Assembly: GCA_902775895.1 (NCBI GenBank)
Contig: CACYNO010000001.1
Span: 496,001 to 560,000, forward strand
Reading direction: 5' to 3'
From: an uncultured Lachnospiraceae bacterium
GTDB taxonomy: Bacteria; Bacillota; Clostridia; Lachnospirales; Lachnospiraceae
DNA length: 64,000 nucleotides
This document shows positions 18,694-28,074 of this stretch, piece after piece. Numbering within the stretch: position 1 is the first letter of the stretch; each line of letters starts with the position of its first letter. A program made the position numbers and the translations under genes. The notes under the pieces were generated by a model. That model did not search any database and was not told where the DNA came from. It was given only the letters and a program-made list of their open reading frames with translations.

Positions 18694-19671
18694 TCAATTC
18701 TGCAGGTTAACACTTTCGTCATGATTCAGCTGATAGGTGATAAGTTTATCTCCCTCCAGATCTTCCTTATGCATATCCACTGCGTTTATCTGTGAATTGT
18801 CATATGTTGTGTAGTAATACACACCTGTATTTAAATTACAGCATGAGGAATAGATGGTTATCTCATACTTATCATCTTTTATGTGCACACAGCCTCTCTG
18901 CTGTTCCACAGACTTCAGGATATGGAAGAACTGGTTTATACTCGACCATTCGGAATCTTCTGATCTGGAATTAAGTTTCGTAAATGCCACTTTTACAAAT
19001 CTCGATGCAGAAGAGAGATCTCCAGGCAGCCCCATGCCGCCCATGCCACGGCTGTAATCATCCAGATCCAATCCATTTGCAAAAGTGTTCTGTACAGGCT
19101 CCGGTGAGACCTTCATATAATTGTTCAGATTGAACAACTGTATATCAAATGTAGGGTTATTGGTCATTACACCGGTGGGGTTGTCGTAAACGCGTAATCC
19201 CGCAACTGTCTGCTCTACAACTATGGACTTTTCGCTGTCAGCTATCATCCAGTGTAAAGGTGAAGGCGGTAACTGCTCACTGAATTTATCATCCGTGATA
19301 TTCAGGTCCGACAATAAAACTTTTGCCTCATCAACACATTTACACTGACTGAGAATCCATGGTATGAATTCAAATGAAGCGATATTATATTTACATTTAT
19401 CATTTACCGGATTATATTTTGCGTTAACCGGGAAATTCAGACCGGCTGCAGCCAGCCCGTGATCATTCATTGCGTCATAGTACAGCGGATATTCATCCAC
19501 CACAAAAGCCATGCCTATAATGGCAAAATGTTCATCTATGCTGTCTGAATGCCTCAGATCAAATCTGTATTTTTTTGGTGTGACAGTTATTCTCTCATCA
19601 TATGAAAATTCCAGATCCAGGTTCCGGCCGAAATAGCTGTCTTTAGTATTGTACGTTATTGCTGTACACAT
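18694..19671 (-). CDS. Choloylglycine hydrolase family protein (bile salt hydrolase / penicillin V acylase-like)
   Basis: An Ntn hydrolase of 325 residues. Start at ATG 19671 because GGAGGTGATAAT precedes it and it exposes Cys2 (MCTAITYNTKD) as the N-terminal nucleophile after Met removal. FGRNLDLEFSYDE gives the conserved Arg and Asp, AAGLNFPVN the Asn, and SSASRFVKVAF the second Arg. No signal peptide is seen, so it acts in the cytosol. Bile salts or acyl amides are possible substrates; sequence alone does not separate these. It is the last gene of a minus-strand run with VWA, MoxR and LRR genes. Confidence 0.88.
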   Translation of the reverse strand: MCTAITYNTKDSYFGRNLDLEFSYDERITVTPKKYRFDLRHSDSIDEHFAIIGMAFVVDEYPLYYDAMNDHGLAAAGLNFPVNAKYNPVNDKCKYNIASFEFIPWILSQCKCVDEAKVLLSDLNITDDKFSEQLPPSPLHWMIADSEKSIVVEQTVAGLRVYDNPTGVMTNNPTFDIQLFNLNNYMKVSPEPVQNTFANGLDLDDYSRGMGGMGLPGDLSSASRFVKVAFTKLNSRSEDSEWSSINQFFHILKSVEQQRGCVHIKDDKYEITIYSSCCNLNTGVYYYTTYDNSQINAVDMHKEDLEGDKLITYQLNHDESVNLQN

Positions 19672-19706
19672 ATTATCACCTCCGAATGTACCGGCAGATC
19701 GGGCTT

Positions 19707-21020
19707 TCAAAGCATAAAGTCAAATCCGCCTTTGCTTTTTAAACTCCTGTTCTTGTAAGACATAAACCATGCCGTAAGTTCCTTTTTATCACCTTTACCC
19801 ATCATTTCTATTATCTCATCTATGTTATCATCAGTAAAGAACCCAAGTTCTCCCATGGCCTCTATCGTCTGTATATCCTTTGTCTCTGATAACATCTCAA
19901 CCCCTTTGTATAACTCGTTTTCTATACGCCCGACAAATCCCGTTCTTTTTTCCTCCGTCAGGTCCAAAGGATATTTTAGCCTGGTACATATCATACGAAT
20001 TCGCCCGGGTGTAAGGTACTGTTCTAAAAGAAAGTTATCCAAAACATCAAAGTCATAAATCTTACCCTTTTTTCCGAAACATTCTAAAAAGGACTCCTTG
20101 GTAAATCTGTCTTCATCACCAAAGCCGAAAAGGGTGTCACCTATATGACATACATTCACCGGACATCCTGAAAAAGCCCCGGCATTGATCTGCTTTACGC
20201 TTTCGGGAATATAAAGCTCCTCTACTCCCGTATTCTTAAAACCCTCAAACCCTATAACACTTACATCATCCGGGACGACCGCCTTATTACCGCCAAAAAA
20301 CCTTATCACTTTCAGACTGCCGTCATCCTGCCTTTCACACAGCATATTAGAAACAAGGGTAAACTTCGGGTTATTCTCTGATACCTTTACACTCTTTATG
20401 CCCTTTTCATCATTTACAACTCCTCCGTTATAGGAAAGACTTCCCTCTTTTATATCAGTCAGGCTTTCCGGGATATAAAGGCAGCCGACAGCCGCCGCAT
20501 CTCTGAAAGTATTAAGAGCTATCTCTTTTGTACCCTCTTTTATATCATAGGATTCCCTTGGTTCAGATACATTAACAGCCACCAGGCGGATGTCATCACC
20601 GTTTCTTTCATAAAGTCCGTAACCGTCAGAAAAATACTTTTTATTATCCGGCGATACCTTAAAGGAACGGTCCATAAGTTCAGGTCTTTCTATATGCTCA
20701 ACAGACCCGGGGATATAGCTTTCGGAAAGACCTGATGCCAGCAGATGGTCAGCCCCTATCTTTTCAAGCCCCTCAGGCAGATGCAGTTTCTCAAGGCTTA
20801 CTGTATAGGAAAACGCATCTGACATAAGTTCCTTTACGGTGTCCGGAAGAATGATCTCCGTAACCATGATCCCGTTCTCACGGAAACACTCAGGCCCTAT
20901 GGCCACAACCTTTTGTCCCTCAAATTCCCCGGGAACTTCTACGATCTCCGGTCCTTCAAGAAACTTTTTGACCATTACCCCGTCATTATATTTTTCAAAC
21001 TCAAATACCGGCTTCAACAT
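19707..21020 (-). CDS. BspA-type leucine-rich repeat protein
   Basis: About 437 residues when read from MLKPVFEFEKYNDG (ATG 21020). Repeated units such as EIILPDTVKELMSDAFSYT, KLHLPEGLEKIGADHL and ELYIPESVKQINAGAFSGC are LRR_5 (BspA/TpLRR) repeats in the first 310 residues. The last 120 residues are a different helical domain. No signal peptide, so it is probably cytosolic, unlike most BspA adhesins. The start lies inside the end of the MoxR gene (20-base overlap), so the two are coupled; a role in a MoxR/VWA assembly is an inference. Confidence 0.82.
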   Translation of the reverse strand: MLKPVFEFEKYNDGVMVKKFLEGPEIVEVPGEFEGQKVVAIGPECFRENGIMVTEIILPDTVKELMSDAFSYTVSLEKLHLPEGLEKIGADHLLASGLSESYIPGSVEHIERPELMDRSFKVSPDNKKYFSDGYGLYERNGDDIRLVAVNVSEPRESYDIKEGTKEIALNTFRDAAAVGCLYIPESLTDIKEGSLSYNGGVVNDEKGIKSVKVSENNPKFTLVSNMLCERQDDGSLKVIRFFGGNKAVVPDDVSVIGFEGFKNTGVEELYIPESVKQINAGAFSGCPVNVCHIGDTLFGFGDEDRFTKESFLECFGKKGKIYDFDVLDNFLLEQYLTPGRIRMICTRLKYPLDLTEEKRTGFVGRIENELYKGVEMLSETKDIQTIEAMGELGFFTDDNIDEIIEMMGKGDKKELTAWFMSYKNRSLKSKGGFDFML

Positions 21021-22533
21021 TTTCCTTCTTTTCTTCCTGAATACGGTTAAACTCCCGGATCTCCTCACGAAGATCTTTGCTTCTTTCGTGGAGCATCAGC
21101 TTTTTATTGTACACAAAATATTTCTCACATCCATTTTCGCTTATGAACTTTGCAGCGTCACGGTTCACGGTAAGCTCTGTTATAAGAAGCAGCATCTCGT
21201 TTTCATCGCCAAAAGCTCTCTCGGTAAAGTCAAAGGCGTTATCAAGCTCTTTCAAAACACTTTCCGCCTCGGCTTTTGCCTTAGTGATCTCACTATTAAA
21301 ATTTATCTTTAAGATATCGAAAGCAGCCTGTCCGGAAACTCCCGCAAGCTTGATCTCCTGAATATTCGCCTCAATAAAGTCTTCTTTGATCCGGCTTTCC
21401 CTTTTTCTTGAATAAGAAAGACCGTTTGCGGACTGCTCTTTAAGAAGTGCAATTTCCTCATTTTCCAAAATCCCGGCAAGTGCACTGCTAACATCACCAT
21501 CAGGGTTTATCTGTTTTAAATCTTCAAAAAGTGACTTTAAGGCGTTCATTTTTTCTACATTTTCACGGATACCCGGACGAAACGCTTCTATAAGAAGTCC
21601 CATGACCGTGACTCTCTCATCAAAGGCCGCATCTTTAGCTCTGTTTACGATATCCTCGTCAGCACCATCAGTCAGGACCTTTCTTATGCCGTAGTCAGAC
21701 TTGTACTTTTCATAAAGCTCATAAAATGTGGCAAACTCTCCGGCCACACGCTTGTCTCTTAAATACTGTCCGATAAGGGCCTCGTCTACTTTAAATCCCT
21801 TTTCCTCATAAAGATAAATGGCCTCGGACAGATCTTCCCAGCCTCTGGCCGTAACATAAACTTTACCGTCAACGGTATTTTCAATGTGGTAAAAATCATC
21901 CTGCTTTATATCAAGGTAGCTCATGATAGCCTTGTGGAGATTTCTGCTGTCGGCGTATATCTTCCATGTCTCCAGATCAGCCTCAGCCTCCATGACCTTA
22001 AGACGATCCATAGTAACCACATCAAACTCATGAACGGAACGATTGAACTCAGGCGGGTTTCCTGCGGTGCAGATCACCCATCCCTGGGGTACACGGTGGT
22101 TACCGAAGGTCTTGTATTGCAGGAACTGAAGCATGGAAGGGGCAAGGGTTTCAGACACACAGTTTATCTCGTCAAGGAAGAGAATCCCTTCCTTTTTTCC
22201 GCTTTTTTCCATGCTCTCATAGACGGATGCAATTATCTCACTCATGGTATATTCGGAAACATCATACTCCTGACCCTGATAGTTCTTCTTGACGATAAAG
22301 GGAAGACCCAGGGCACTCTGCCTTGTGTGGTGGGTCATGGAGTATGAAACTATAGCTATATCCAGTTCTTTTGCTATCTGCTCCATGATGGCTGTCTTTC
22401 CTATACCGGGAGCTCCTATAAGAAATATTGGACGCTGTTTTTCTATTGGTATCTTATAATTTCCGAAATCATCCTTTGCCAGATAAATACTTACCGACTG
22501 CTTTATCTGGTTTTTTGCTTCTCTTATGTTCAT
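21001..22533 (-). CDS. MoxR-family AAA+ ATPase
   Basis: A 510-residue ATPase of the AAA_5/MoxR group, which usually act as chaperones that help assemble or activate partner enzymes. Walker A GAPGIGKT at residues 40-47, Walker B ILFLDEIN near 117-124, sensor VICTAGNPPEFNRSV near 153-167. The region from about 300 on is helical and specific. The VWA gene upstream ends one base before this ATG, the classic MoxR-VWA pairing, and the LRR gene overlaps its 3' end. Confidence 0.92.
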   Translation of the reverse strand: MNIREAKNQIKQSVSIYLAKDDFGNYKIPIEKQRPIFLIGAPGIGKTAIMEQIAKELDIAIVSYSMTHHTRQSALGLPFIVKKNYQGQEYDVSEYTMSEIIASVYESMEKSGKKEGILFLDEINCVSETLAPSMLQFLQYKTFGNHRVPQGWVICTAGNPPEFNRSVHEFDVVTMDRLKVMEAEADLETWKIYADSRNLHKAIMSYLDIKQDDFYHIENTVDGKVYVTARGWEDLSEAIYLYEEKGFKVDEALIGQYLRDKRVAGEFATFYELYEKYKSDYGIRKVLTDGADEDIVNRAKDAAFDERVTVMGLLIEAFRPGIRENVEKMNALKSLFEDLKQINPDGDVSSALAGILENEEIALLKEQSANGLSYSRKRESRIKEDFIEANIQEIKLAGVSGQAAFDILKINFNSEITKAKAEAESVLKELDNAFDFTERAFGDENEMLLLITELTVNRDAAKFISENGCEKYFVYNKKLMLHERSKDLREEIREFNRIQEEKKENVEAGI

Positions 22534-23895
22534 TTATGCTTCCTCCAAATCGTCTCTGCTTACCATCCGTCCTATGGCCCAGTCAGGTATCTTAGGTATG
22601 TCATCTTCCTGCGGCATTATGATAAACGCCGTCTTAAATTCCGGTTCCTTTTCGGGAAAAATCCCCAGGGCATCGGTAAAATATAACAGACCTCTCAGAT
22701 CCGTGAACATCCCCGCCTTTTTCAAACGGTCCACATGGTCAAACACAGGCCTGAAGTCCGTACCTCCGGCTCCCGTCACATTAACATTTTGAATATATCT
22801 TTCAAACGCCTCGTCGGATATTATCAGGGCATCGTCCTGTATCTGGTTATCGCACTGGACTATATGCACGTTCATCTTTTTGCCGAATACCTCGGTGCTC
22901 TTCAGTATGGAATAGGTTCTTCTTAAGAAATTCTTCACCACCCGGCCCCGGCACGACCCTGATGTATCAATCGCTATAACAAAGTCATATATCTTTAAGG
23001 ACTCTTTGTACTCCAAAGGTTCTATAAGGGGCATGTCATCATAAAGTTCAAGACCGTAGGTGTAGTAGATATAATCGAACTCGTCGTTGTTTAACTTCAC
23101 CTCTTCGCTCATGGCAGCGAACTTCTTAAGGAACTCTGTATAGTCATAATCATCTCCGGTTATCGACCCCACATAGTCCGTGACTGAACCCGGAGATATA
23201 CCAAAGCCCTGTTCAAGTACATCTTTATCTTTTTTTACGTTTTCAAAGACCCTGCTCCATTCCGCACCGCTTTGGTCTATCTCATTCTCACTGCACTCAA
23301 AAAGAAAAAGTCCCTCGTAAAACTCCGTATCTCTGCTTGCCCATATAGCGTGAGCATCTCGCTTGAAAAGCCCTGCCTTTTTCATCCATTCATCACAGTC
23401 CGTCTTGTTTGCCAGCATATATGTATATATTATCTCAGCATTCATCTTACGGCATTTTTTTCTAATAATATCAAACATCACCTTGCGTTCGGCGTCTTTT
23501 TCCTGTGCAAGTTCACTTATATTAAGGTCTATGATCTCCTTTTCCACCGCCACATCACATGCAAAGTCCCATATCTTTTTTTGGAGCACCTCGTATCTGA
23601 AAGGATGCCGGTAAAGACAGTGAAAAATCGTATGAAGAAAGAGTCTGGACAAAGCTGCCCCGCCTTTTTCAAACATATCTATCAAAAGCGATGCATCACA
23701 TATAATGTTCCTTGTGTCGGTGGCAAAGCCATCTATTAAGTCTTCTTCTACTAATTTGGGTTCATAAAACCGAAGGGGCATCTTTAAGATGGCACGATTA
23801 AAATATGGCAGATGTATGATCAGTTCATCTGCCGTAAATCCTGCTATCTTGGTTGCCAGTTTTTCTTTGTATTCCTGCGTGCATTCTTTTTCCAT
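22534..23895 (-). CDS. VWA-like domain protein with metallopeptidase-like N-terminus
   Basis: A 453-residue protein. The N-terminal part has FLHTIFHCLYRHPFR near residue 87, an HxxxH site as in the putative metallopeptidase domain of DUF2201 proteins, lacking a full HExxH, so peptidase activity is doubtful. The C-terminal third is a VWA-like domain: FVIAIDTSGSCRG near 305 is the MIDAS DxSxS, and GAGGTDFRPVFDHV supplies the Thr and Asp. Forms the substrate-binding partner of the MoxR ATPase encoded directly downstream. First gene of the run after the hisS terminator. Confidence 0.88.
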   Translation of the reverse strand: MEKECTQEYKEKLATKIAGFTADELIIHLPYFNRAILKMPLRFYEPKLVEEDLIDGFATDTRNIICDASLLIDMFEKGGAALSRLFLHTIFHCLYRHPFRYEVLQKKIWDFACDVAVEKEIIDLNISELAQEKDAERKVMFDIIRKKCRKMNAEIIYTYMLANKTDCDEWMKKAGLFKRDAHAIWASRDTEFYEGLFLFECSENEIDQSGAEWSRVFENVKKDKDVLEQGFGISPGSVTDYVGSITGDDYDYTEFLKKFAAMSEEVKLNNDEFDYIYYTYGLELYDDMPLIEPLEYKESLKIYDFVIAIDTSGSCRGRVVKNFLRRTYSILKSTEVFGKKMNVHIVQCDNQIQDDALIISDEAFERYIQNVNVTGAGGTDFRPVFDHVDRLKKAGMFTDLRGLLYFTDALGIFPEKEPEFKTAFIIMPQEDDIPKIPDWAIGRMVSRDDLEEA

Positions 23896-23912
23896 AATTA
23901 TTTCCTACACAT

Positions 23913-23936
23913 AAAAAAGCGTCTTAGACGCTTTTA
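23913..23936 (-). terminator. Terminator after hisS
   Basis: AAAAGCGTC-TTA-GACGCTTTT hairpin; on the minus strand it ends in TTTTTT. It closes the purN-purD-hisS unit 60 bases after the hisS stop. Confidence 0.85.
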
Positions 23937-23998
23937 AAACATGTATTTATTCTAACAATAACAGCTTATTTTTTACAGAAACAAAAACTCAAAATTGT

Positions 23999-25252
23999 TT
24001 ATTGATCAAAATACTGAACTTCAGTCTTTTCATCGATTATGATAAAGCCGGCAAAACCGCTTTCCTCCAGCCTGTCTATAAATTTACCCGTCTTCTTGGG
24101 TCTTCTGTAAACAGATGCTACATTTCTTTCGCTTCTAAGCTTTTCAGCAAATTGTACAGCGCTCTTGAAATCATCCTCGCCGTAAAGGACAGCTATGCGT
24201 TTCTTTGCATCAGGGATATCCGCTCCCTGTTCTGAAAGGATAGAGAATATCCTCTCAAAACCGATGGAAAAGCCTACTGCCGGCACGTCCTTGCCCAGAA
24301 ACTTTCCGATAAGCTTGTCATATCTTCCGCCGCCGGCAACAGATGAACCGAAATCACCGCTTTCTATCTCAAACACGGTTCCCGTATAATATCCCTGACC
24401 TCTTACAAGAGATATGTCAAACTCAACCGGGATCTTACCTTCTCCAAGTTCTTTTACATCCTCCATGATACGGGCAAGACTTTCAGCAGGACCTTTATCC
24501 TGAAGCATATCTTCCACACTATCAAGGGTTATACTCTCCTGTAATAAAAAGTCCTCAAACTTTGCAATGACTTCCTCGGAAAAACCTTTTCTTTCCAGTT
24601 CTTCGCATACGCCTTCGATACCGATCTTATCCATCTTATCAAAGCTTATACATACGGTCTCCATGTCTTCCGGTGCGAAACCAATGGAATTAAGCACAGC
24701 ATGAAGCAGACGTCTGTCATTTATCCTGACGGTAAAGTTCTTGAAACCTATGGCAAAAAGTGCCTTGGCCGTGGTAAGGATAAGCTCTACTTCCGCATCT
24801 CCGGACTCATCTCCAAGTATATCTATATCACACTGCAAAAACTCCCTGAGGCGTCCCTTCTGGGGTTTTTCAGCTCTGTAGACACGGTCTATCTGTATAC
24901 ACTTCATGGGAAGAACAAGTTCGTTCCGGTTGTTTGCAAAATAACGCGACAAGGGAAGTGTCAGATCATACCTGAGTCCCAGGTCGCTAAGCTCAGACTG
25001 GTTTTCAAGAGTCACTCCGTCCTCTATAACTTTCTCCAGCTTTTCTCCCCTCTTTAAAATATTAAAGATAAGATTAAGATTGTCCCCGCCTTCACTTTTA
25101 CTCAGGTTCTCTGCATCCTCTATGGCAGGTGTGATGATGTGCTCAAAGCCATTCTCTTTGTAAACATCAAGAATGGTCCTCTGCAGATAATCCCTGAGGG
25201 CCGTCTCCTTTGGCAAATAATCGCTTGTTCCTTTAACAGGTGCTGCTTTCAT
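23999..25252 (-). CDS. hisS: Histidine--tRNA ligase
   Basis: Class II synthetase, 417 residues. KGTSDYLPKE at the start, motif 2 DRVYRAEKPQKGRLREF, His-specific RGQGYYTGTVFE near 285, motif 3 AVGFSIGFERI and a C-terminal anticodon-binding domain (RIAVLYGEDD...RPKKTGKFIDRL). HisZ lacks the anticodon domain, so this is hisS. LREFLQCDIDI replaces the more common RExFHQ, within the range of the family. Third gene of the purN-purD-hisS unit. Confidence 0.93.
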   Translation of the reverse strand: MKAAPVKGTSDYLPKETALRDYLQRTILDVYKENGFEHIITPAIEDAENLSKSEGGDNLNLIFNILKRGEKLEKVIEDGVTLENQSELSDLGLRYDLTLPLSRYFANNRNELVLPMKCIQIDRVYRAEKPQKGRLREFLQCDIDILGDESGDAEVELILTTAKALFAIGFKNFTVRINDRRLLHAVLNSIGFAPEDMETVCISFDKMDKIGIEGVCEELERKGFSEEVIAKFEDFLLQESITLDSVEDMLQDKGPAESLARIMEDVKELGEGKIPVEFDISLVRGQGYYTGTVFEIESGDFGSSVAGGGRYDKLIGKFLGKDVPAVGFSIGFERIFSILSEQGADIPDAKKRIAVLYGEDDFKSAVQFAEKLRSERNVASVYRRPKKTGKFIDRLEESGFAGFIIIDEKTEVQYFDQ

Positions 25253-25270
25253 AATTATCTCCTTAAAAAG

Positions 25271-26545
25271 TCAACTGTTTTCTATCGCTTTTCCGATATC
25301 AGTGCGCATGTACTTATTCTTAAACTCCACCCACTCCGTGGCTTTGTAGGCATTTGCCCTGGCTTCCTTAAGATCATTTCCCAGGGCCGTTATCCCCAGT
25401 ACTCTTCCGCCGTTTGTAACTATTTTACCATCTTCGTTAAACTTTGTTCCGGAATGGAAGCAGAAATATCCTTCATGCTTATCAAACTCATCAAGCCCGG
25501 TTATCTCAAAACCTTTCTCGTATGACAGTGGATACCCGTCAGACGCAAGCATTACACACACACTTGCTTTATCTGAAAACTTAAGTTCTACTTCCCCGAG
25601 AGTACCGTCGATACATCTTTCAAATATATCCACGATATCATTTTCCATGCGGGTAAGTACCACCTGGGCTTCGGGATCACCGAATCTTGCATTGTACTCA
25701 AGAACTCTCGGTCCTTTCGTGGTAAGCATAAGTCCGAAGAATATAACACCCTTAAACTCTCTTCCTTCCGCCTTCATGGCATCAACTGTTTTCTGATAAA
25801 TGTGCTCACGACAGAACTTATCCACCTCATCCGTATAGAAGGGGCTTGGGCAAAAGGTTCCCATACCGCCGGTGTTAAGGCCCGTATCCCCGTCCCCCGC
25901 TCTCTTATGATCCTGAGCTGATGACATTATCTTTATGGTCTTGCCGTCCACAAAAGAAAGCACCGACACTTCACGTCCTGTCATAAACTCTTCGATGACC
26001 ATGGTATTTCCCGCGTCTCCGAACTTTTTGTCACGCATAATGGTGTCCACACCCTCAAGTGCTTCTTCCTTTGTGTTACAGATAAGCACCCCTTTCCCCA
26101 GTGCGAGCCCGTCAGCCTTAAGCACTATGGGATAGTCTGCACTTTCAAGGTATTCACACGCTTTATCAGCATCGGTAAATACCTCGTAGCCTGCTGTGGG
26201 GATATCATATTTTTTCATAAGATCTTTTGAGAAAGACTTGGATCCTTCAAGTATGGCCGCCTTTTTATCCGGACCGAATACCCTTAAACCTTCCTTTTCA
26301 AAGACATCTACTATACCCCCAACAAGAGGGTCATCCATACCGATAACGGTAAGGTCTATCGCCTTTTCCCTGGCAAAGGCAGCCAGTTTTTCAAACTCCA
26401 TGGCTCCAATGTCCACACATTCAGCAACTGACGCTATTCCCGCATTTCCCGGTGCGCAGTATATCTTATCCGCTTTCGGGCTCTGTGCGATCTTGTAACA
26501 TATGGCGTGCTCTCTTCCGCCGCTTCCTACAACTAATATATTCAT
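25271..26545 (-). CDS. purD: Phosphoribosylamine--glycine ligase
   Basis: GAR synthetase, the second step of purine synthesis, joining glycine to phosphoribosylamine with ATP. 424 residues, the normal size. N-terminal VVGSGGREHA, the ATP-grasp loop ADGLALGKGVLIC, and GVIFFGLMLT...VLEYNARFGDPEAQVV near 285-310 are all typical. It starts 16 bases after purN. Confidence 0.96.
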   Translation of the reverse strand: MNILVVGSGGREHAICYKIAQSPKADKIYCAPGNAGIASVAECVDIGAMEFEKLAAFAREKAIDLTVIGMDDPLVGGIVDVFEKEGLRVFGPDKKAAILEGSKSFSKDLMKKYDIPTAGYEVFTDADKACEYLESADYPIVLKADGLALGKGVLICNTKEEALEGVDTIMRDKKFGDAGNTMVIEEFMTGREVSVLSFVDGKTIKIMSSAQDHKRAGDGDTGLNTGGMGTFCPSPFYTDEVDKFCREHIYQKTVDAMKAEGREFKGVIFFGLMLTTKGPRVLEYNARFGDPEAQVVLTRMENDIVDIFERCIDGTLGEVELKFSDKASVCVMLASDGYPLSYEKGFEITGLDEFDKHEGYFCFHSGTKFNEDGKIVTNGGRVLGITALGNDLKEARANAYKATEWVEFKNKYMRTDIGKAIENS

Positions 26546-26561
26546 AAAATTTATCCTTTCA

Positions 26562-27164
26562 TCAACCGATTTTCAGATCACCTCTGGCGATCTCTGCGAT
26601 CACCGCGGGAAGGATCACCCATTCCGCTTCTTCCATAACCCTTTTCTGGAGCGCTTCAGGCGTGTCGCCTTTTTTTACCTCCACACATTTCTGGGCGATT
26701 ATCTCGCCGTTATCCAGTATCTCATCCACAAAATGCACTGTTGCACCGGTCAGCTTCACTCCCCGATCAAGCGCAGCTTCATGCACCTTTAGTCCGTAAA
26801 ATCCCGGTCCGGAAAACGCCGGGATAAGGGCCGGATGGATATTTATTATCCTTCTTTTATATTTTTTGATCACTTCATCAGGTATCTTTATAAGGCATCC
26901 TGCAAGAACTATTAAGTCCGGCGCAAGTTCATCCAGCTTATCTGACAGACCCTTATGAAAATCATCCCTGCTCTCATAGTCTACCGGAGAAATGCAAAAT
27001 CCAGGCGCACCGTGATTTTTAGCTCTTTCCAGTGCATATGCACCGTAATTGTTGCTTATAACCCCGACCACTTCTGTATCAGGTATTTCCCCGCTTTCTA
27101 TTTTCTTTAGTATAGCCTCAAGATTGGTCCCGCCTCCGGACACCAAAACAGCGATTTTAAGCAC
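26562..27164 (-). CDS. purN: Phosphoribosylglycinamide formyltransferase
   Basis: GAR transformylase, the third step of purine synthesis, using 10-formyl-THF. 200 residues. VLVSGGGTNLEAIL at the N-terminus binds the phosphate of GAR; IINIHPALIPAF gives the catalytic Asn-x-His, and GATVHFVDEILDNGEII the catalytic Asp. Followed at once by purD, which makes its substrate. Confidence 0.96.
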   Translation of the reverse strand: MLKIAVLVSGGGTNLEAILKKIESGEIPDTEVVGVISNNYGAYALERAKNHGAPGFCISPVDYESRDDFHKGLSDKLDELAPDLIVLAGCLIKIPDEVIKKYKRRIINIHPALIPAFSGPGFYGLKVHEAALDRGVKLTGATVHFVDEILDNGEIIAQKCVEVKKGDTPEALQKRVMEEAEWVILPAVIAEIARGDLKIG

Positions 27165-27180
27165 GTTTTTCTCCTTTCCG

Positions 27181-27636
27181 TTAATCTGTTTTTTCTAATG
27201 CTCTGCGTCTTGCATCCCTGCAGTATGCATTTATCTCCAGACTGTCCATGTATATGTCAAAAGAGTGCTTGCCCTTTTTCCTTATAAAACCTTTCTCCCT
27301 GCATGTCAGTTCCACCACGTTCGTATCACAAAAGAAATGAAACTGCAATGTACATCTCATTATACGGCTTTCACCTTCGATCACCAGTTCATCATGCCGG
27401 ACTGATAAGGTTTCCGAATTTCTCACATCCATATCCGCACCTTTTAGCTCCGCAAGACATTCGGCAAATTCTTTTTCACCGTCATTCTTTACGGCAATCC
27501 TTGAGATAGTGTCAGAAAAATCTCTTTTTATTATATCCTGAACGGCGTCAAGGATAAAATCATAACTGTATTCCCATGTGGTTGAAAATTTTAACTGCAT
27601 ACCTCCCATGGTATTGAGTAAGCTTCTGAAGATCAT
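27181..27636 (-). CDS. Hypothetical protein
   Basis: A 151-residue soluble protein that I do not recognise. The start at 27636 has AAGGGA seven bases upstream; a later start at 27600 would place GGGAGG too close. The sequence alternates strands and helices (SYDFILDAVQDIIKRDF, RCTLQFHFFCDTNVVEL, SFDIYMDSLEINAYCRDARRR). It ends 16 bases before purN, so it is in the purN-purD-hisS unit. Confidence 0.6.
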   Translation of the reverse strand: MIFRSLLNTMGGMQLKFSTTWEYSYDFILDAVQDIIKRDFSDTISRIAVKNDGEKEFAECLAELKGADMDVRNSETLSVRHDELVIEGESRIMRCTLQFHFFCDTNVVELTCREKGFIRKKGKHSFDIYMDSLEINAYCRDARRRALEKTD

Positions 27637-27732
27637 TGATTTTTCCCTTTTTTGATACTTTATGGTTATTAGGATATTTTACTATCCCTGAGATAAATCA
27701 TCAATACGCATTATCCATGTTTAGTGCGATTT

Positions 27733-28074
27733 TCATGAAATTTTGTCGCGATATATATTTAAGACATCATCTGTCCTGATCTTCTCTGCTCCTACGATTA
27801 TCCTGTGATAGGTCAGGTCCTTCTTTTTTACCGTCCCCATTACCGTATGTATTTCCCCGTCTTTGTAATATTCCACACATATCTTATCCCCGGGGTCGAT
27901 GTTCAGCAGTTCGGTATTTATCAACTCAGCTTTTTCCTCGGATATTACCGGTTTGGCAATAAAGCACAGTTCTTTCTCTTTCCTTTCCAAAGCCTCATTC
28001 AGACCGGTAAGGGCCGAAAAAGGCATAAATTGTTTTGCCCGGTGTGATACCGGCATCTTTTCTCTATTCCCCAC
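27733..28074 (-). CDS. YolD-like protein
   Basis: A 113-residue partner of Y-family polymerases. HRAKQFMPFSALTGLNEAL at residues 11-29 is the family signature, followed by a short beta domain (GDKICVEYYKDGEIHTVMGTV). It starts with GTG 28074, eight bases after AGGAGG, and overlaps the polymerase gene by 11 bases, which is the usual arrangement. It probably helps regulate or stabilise the polymerase. Confidence 0.88.
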   Translation of the reverse strand: MGNREKMPVSHRAKQFMPFSALTGLNEALERKEKELCFIAKPVISEEKAELINTELLNIDPGDKICVEYYKDGEIHTVMGTVKKKDLTYHRIIVGAEKIRTDDVLNIYRDKIS

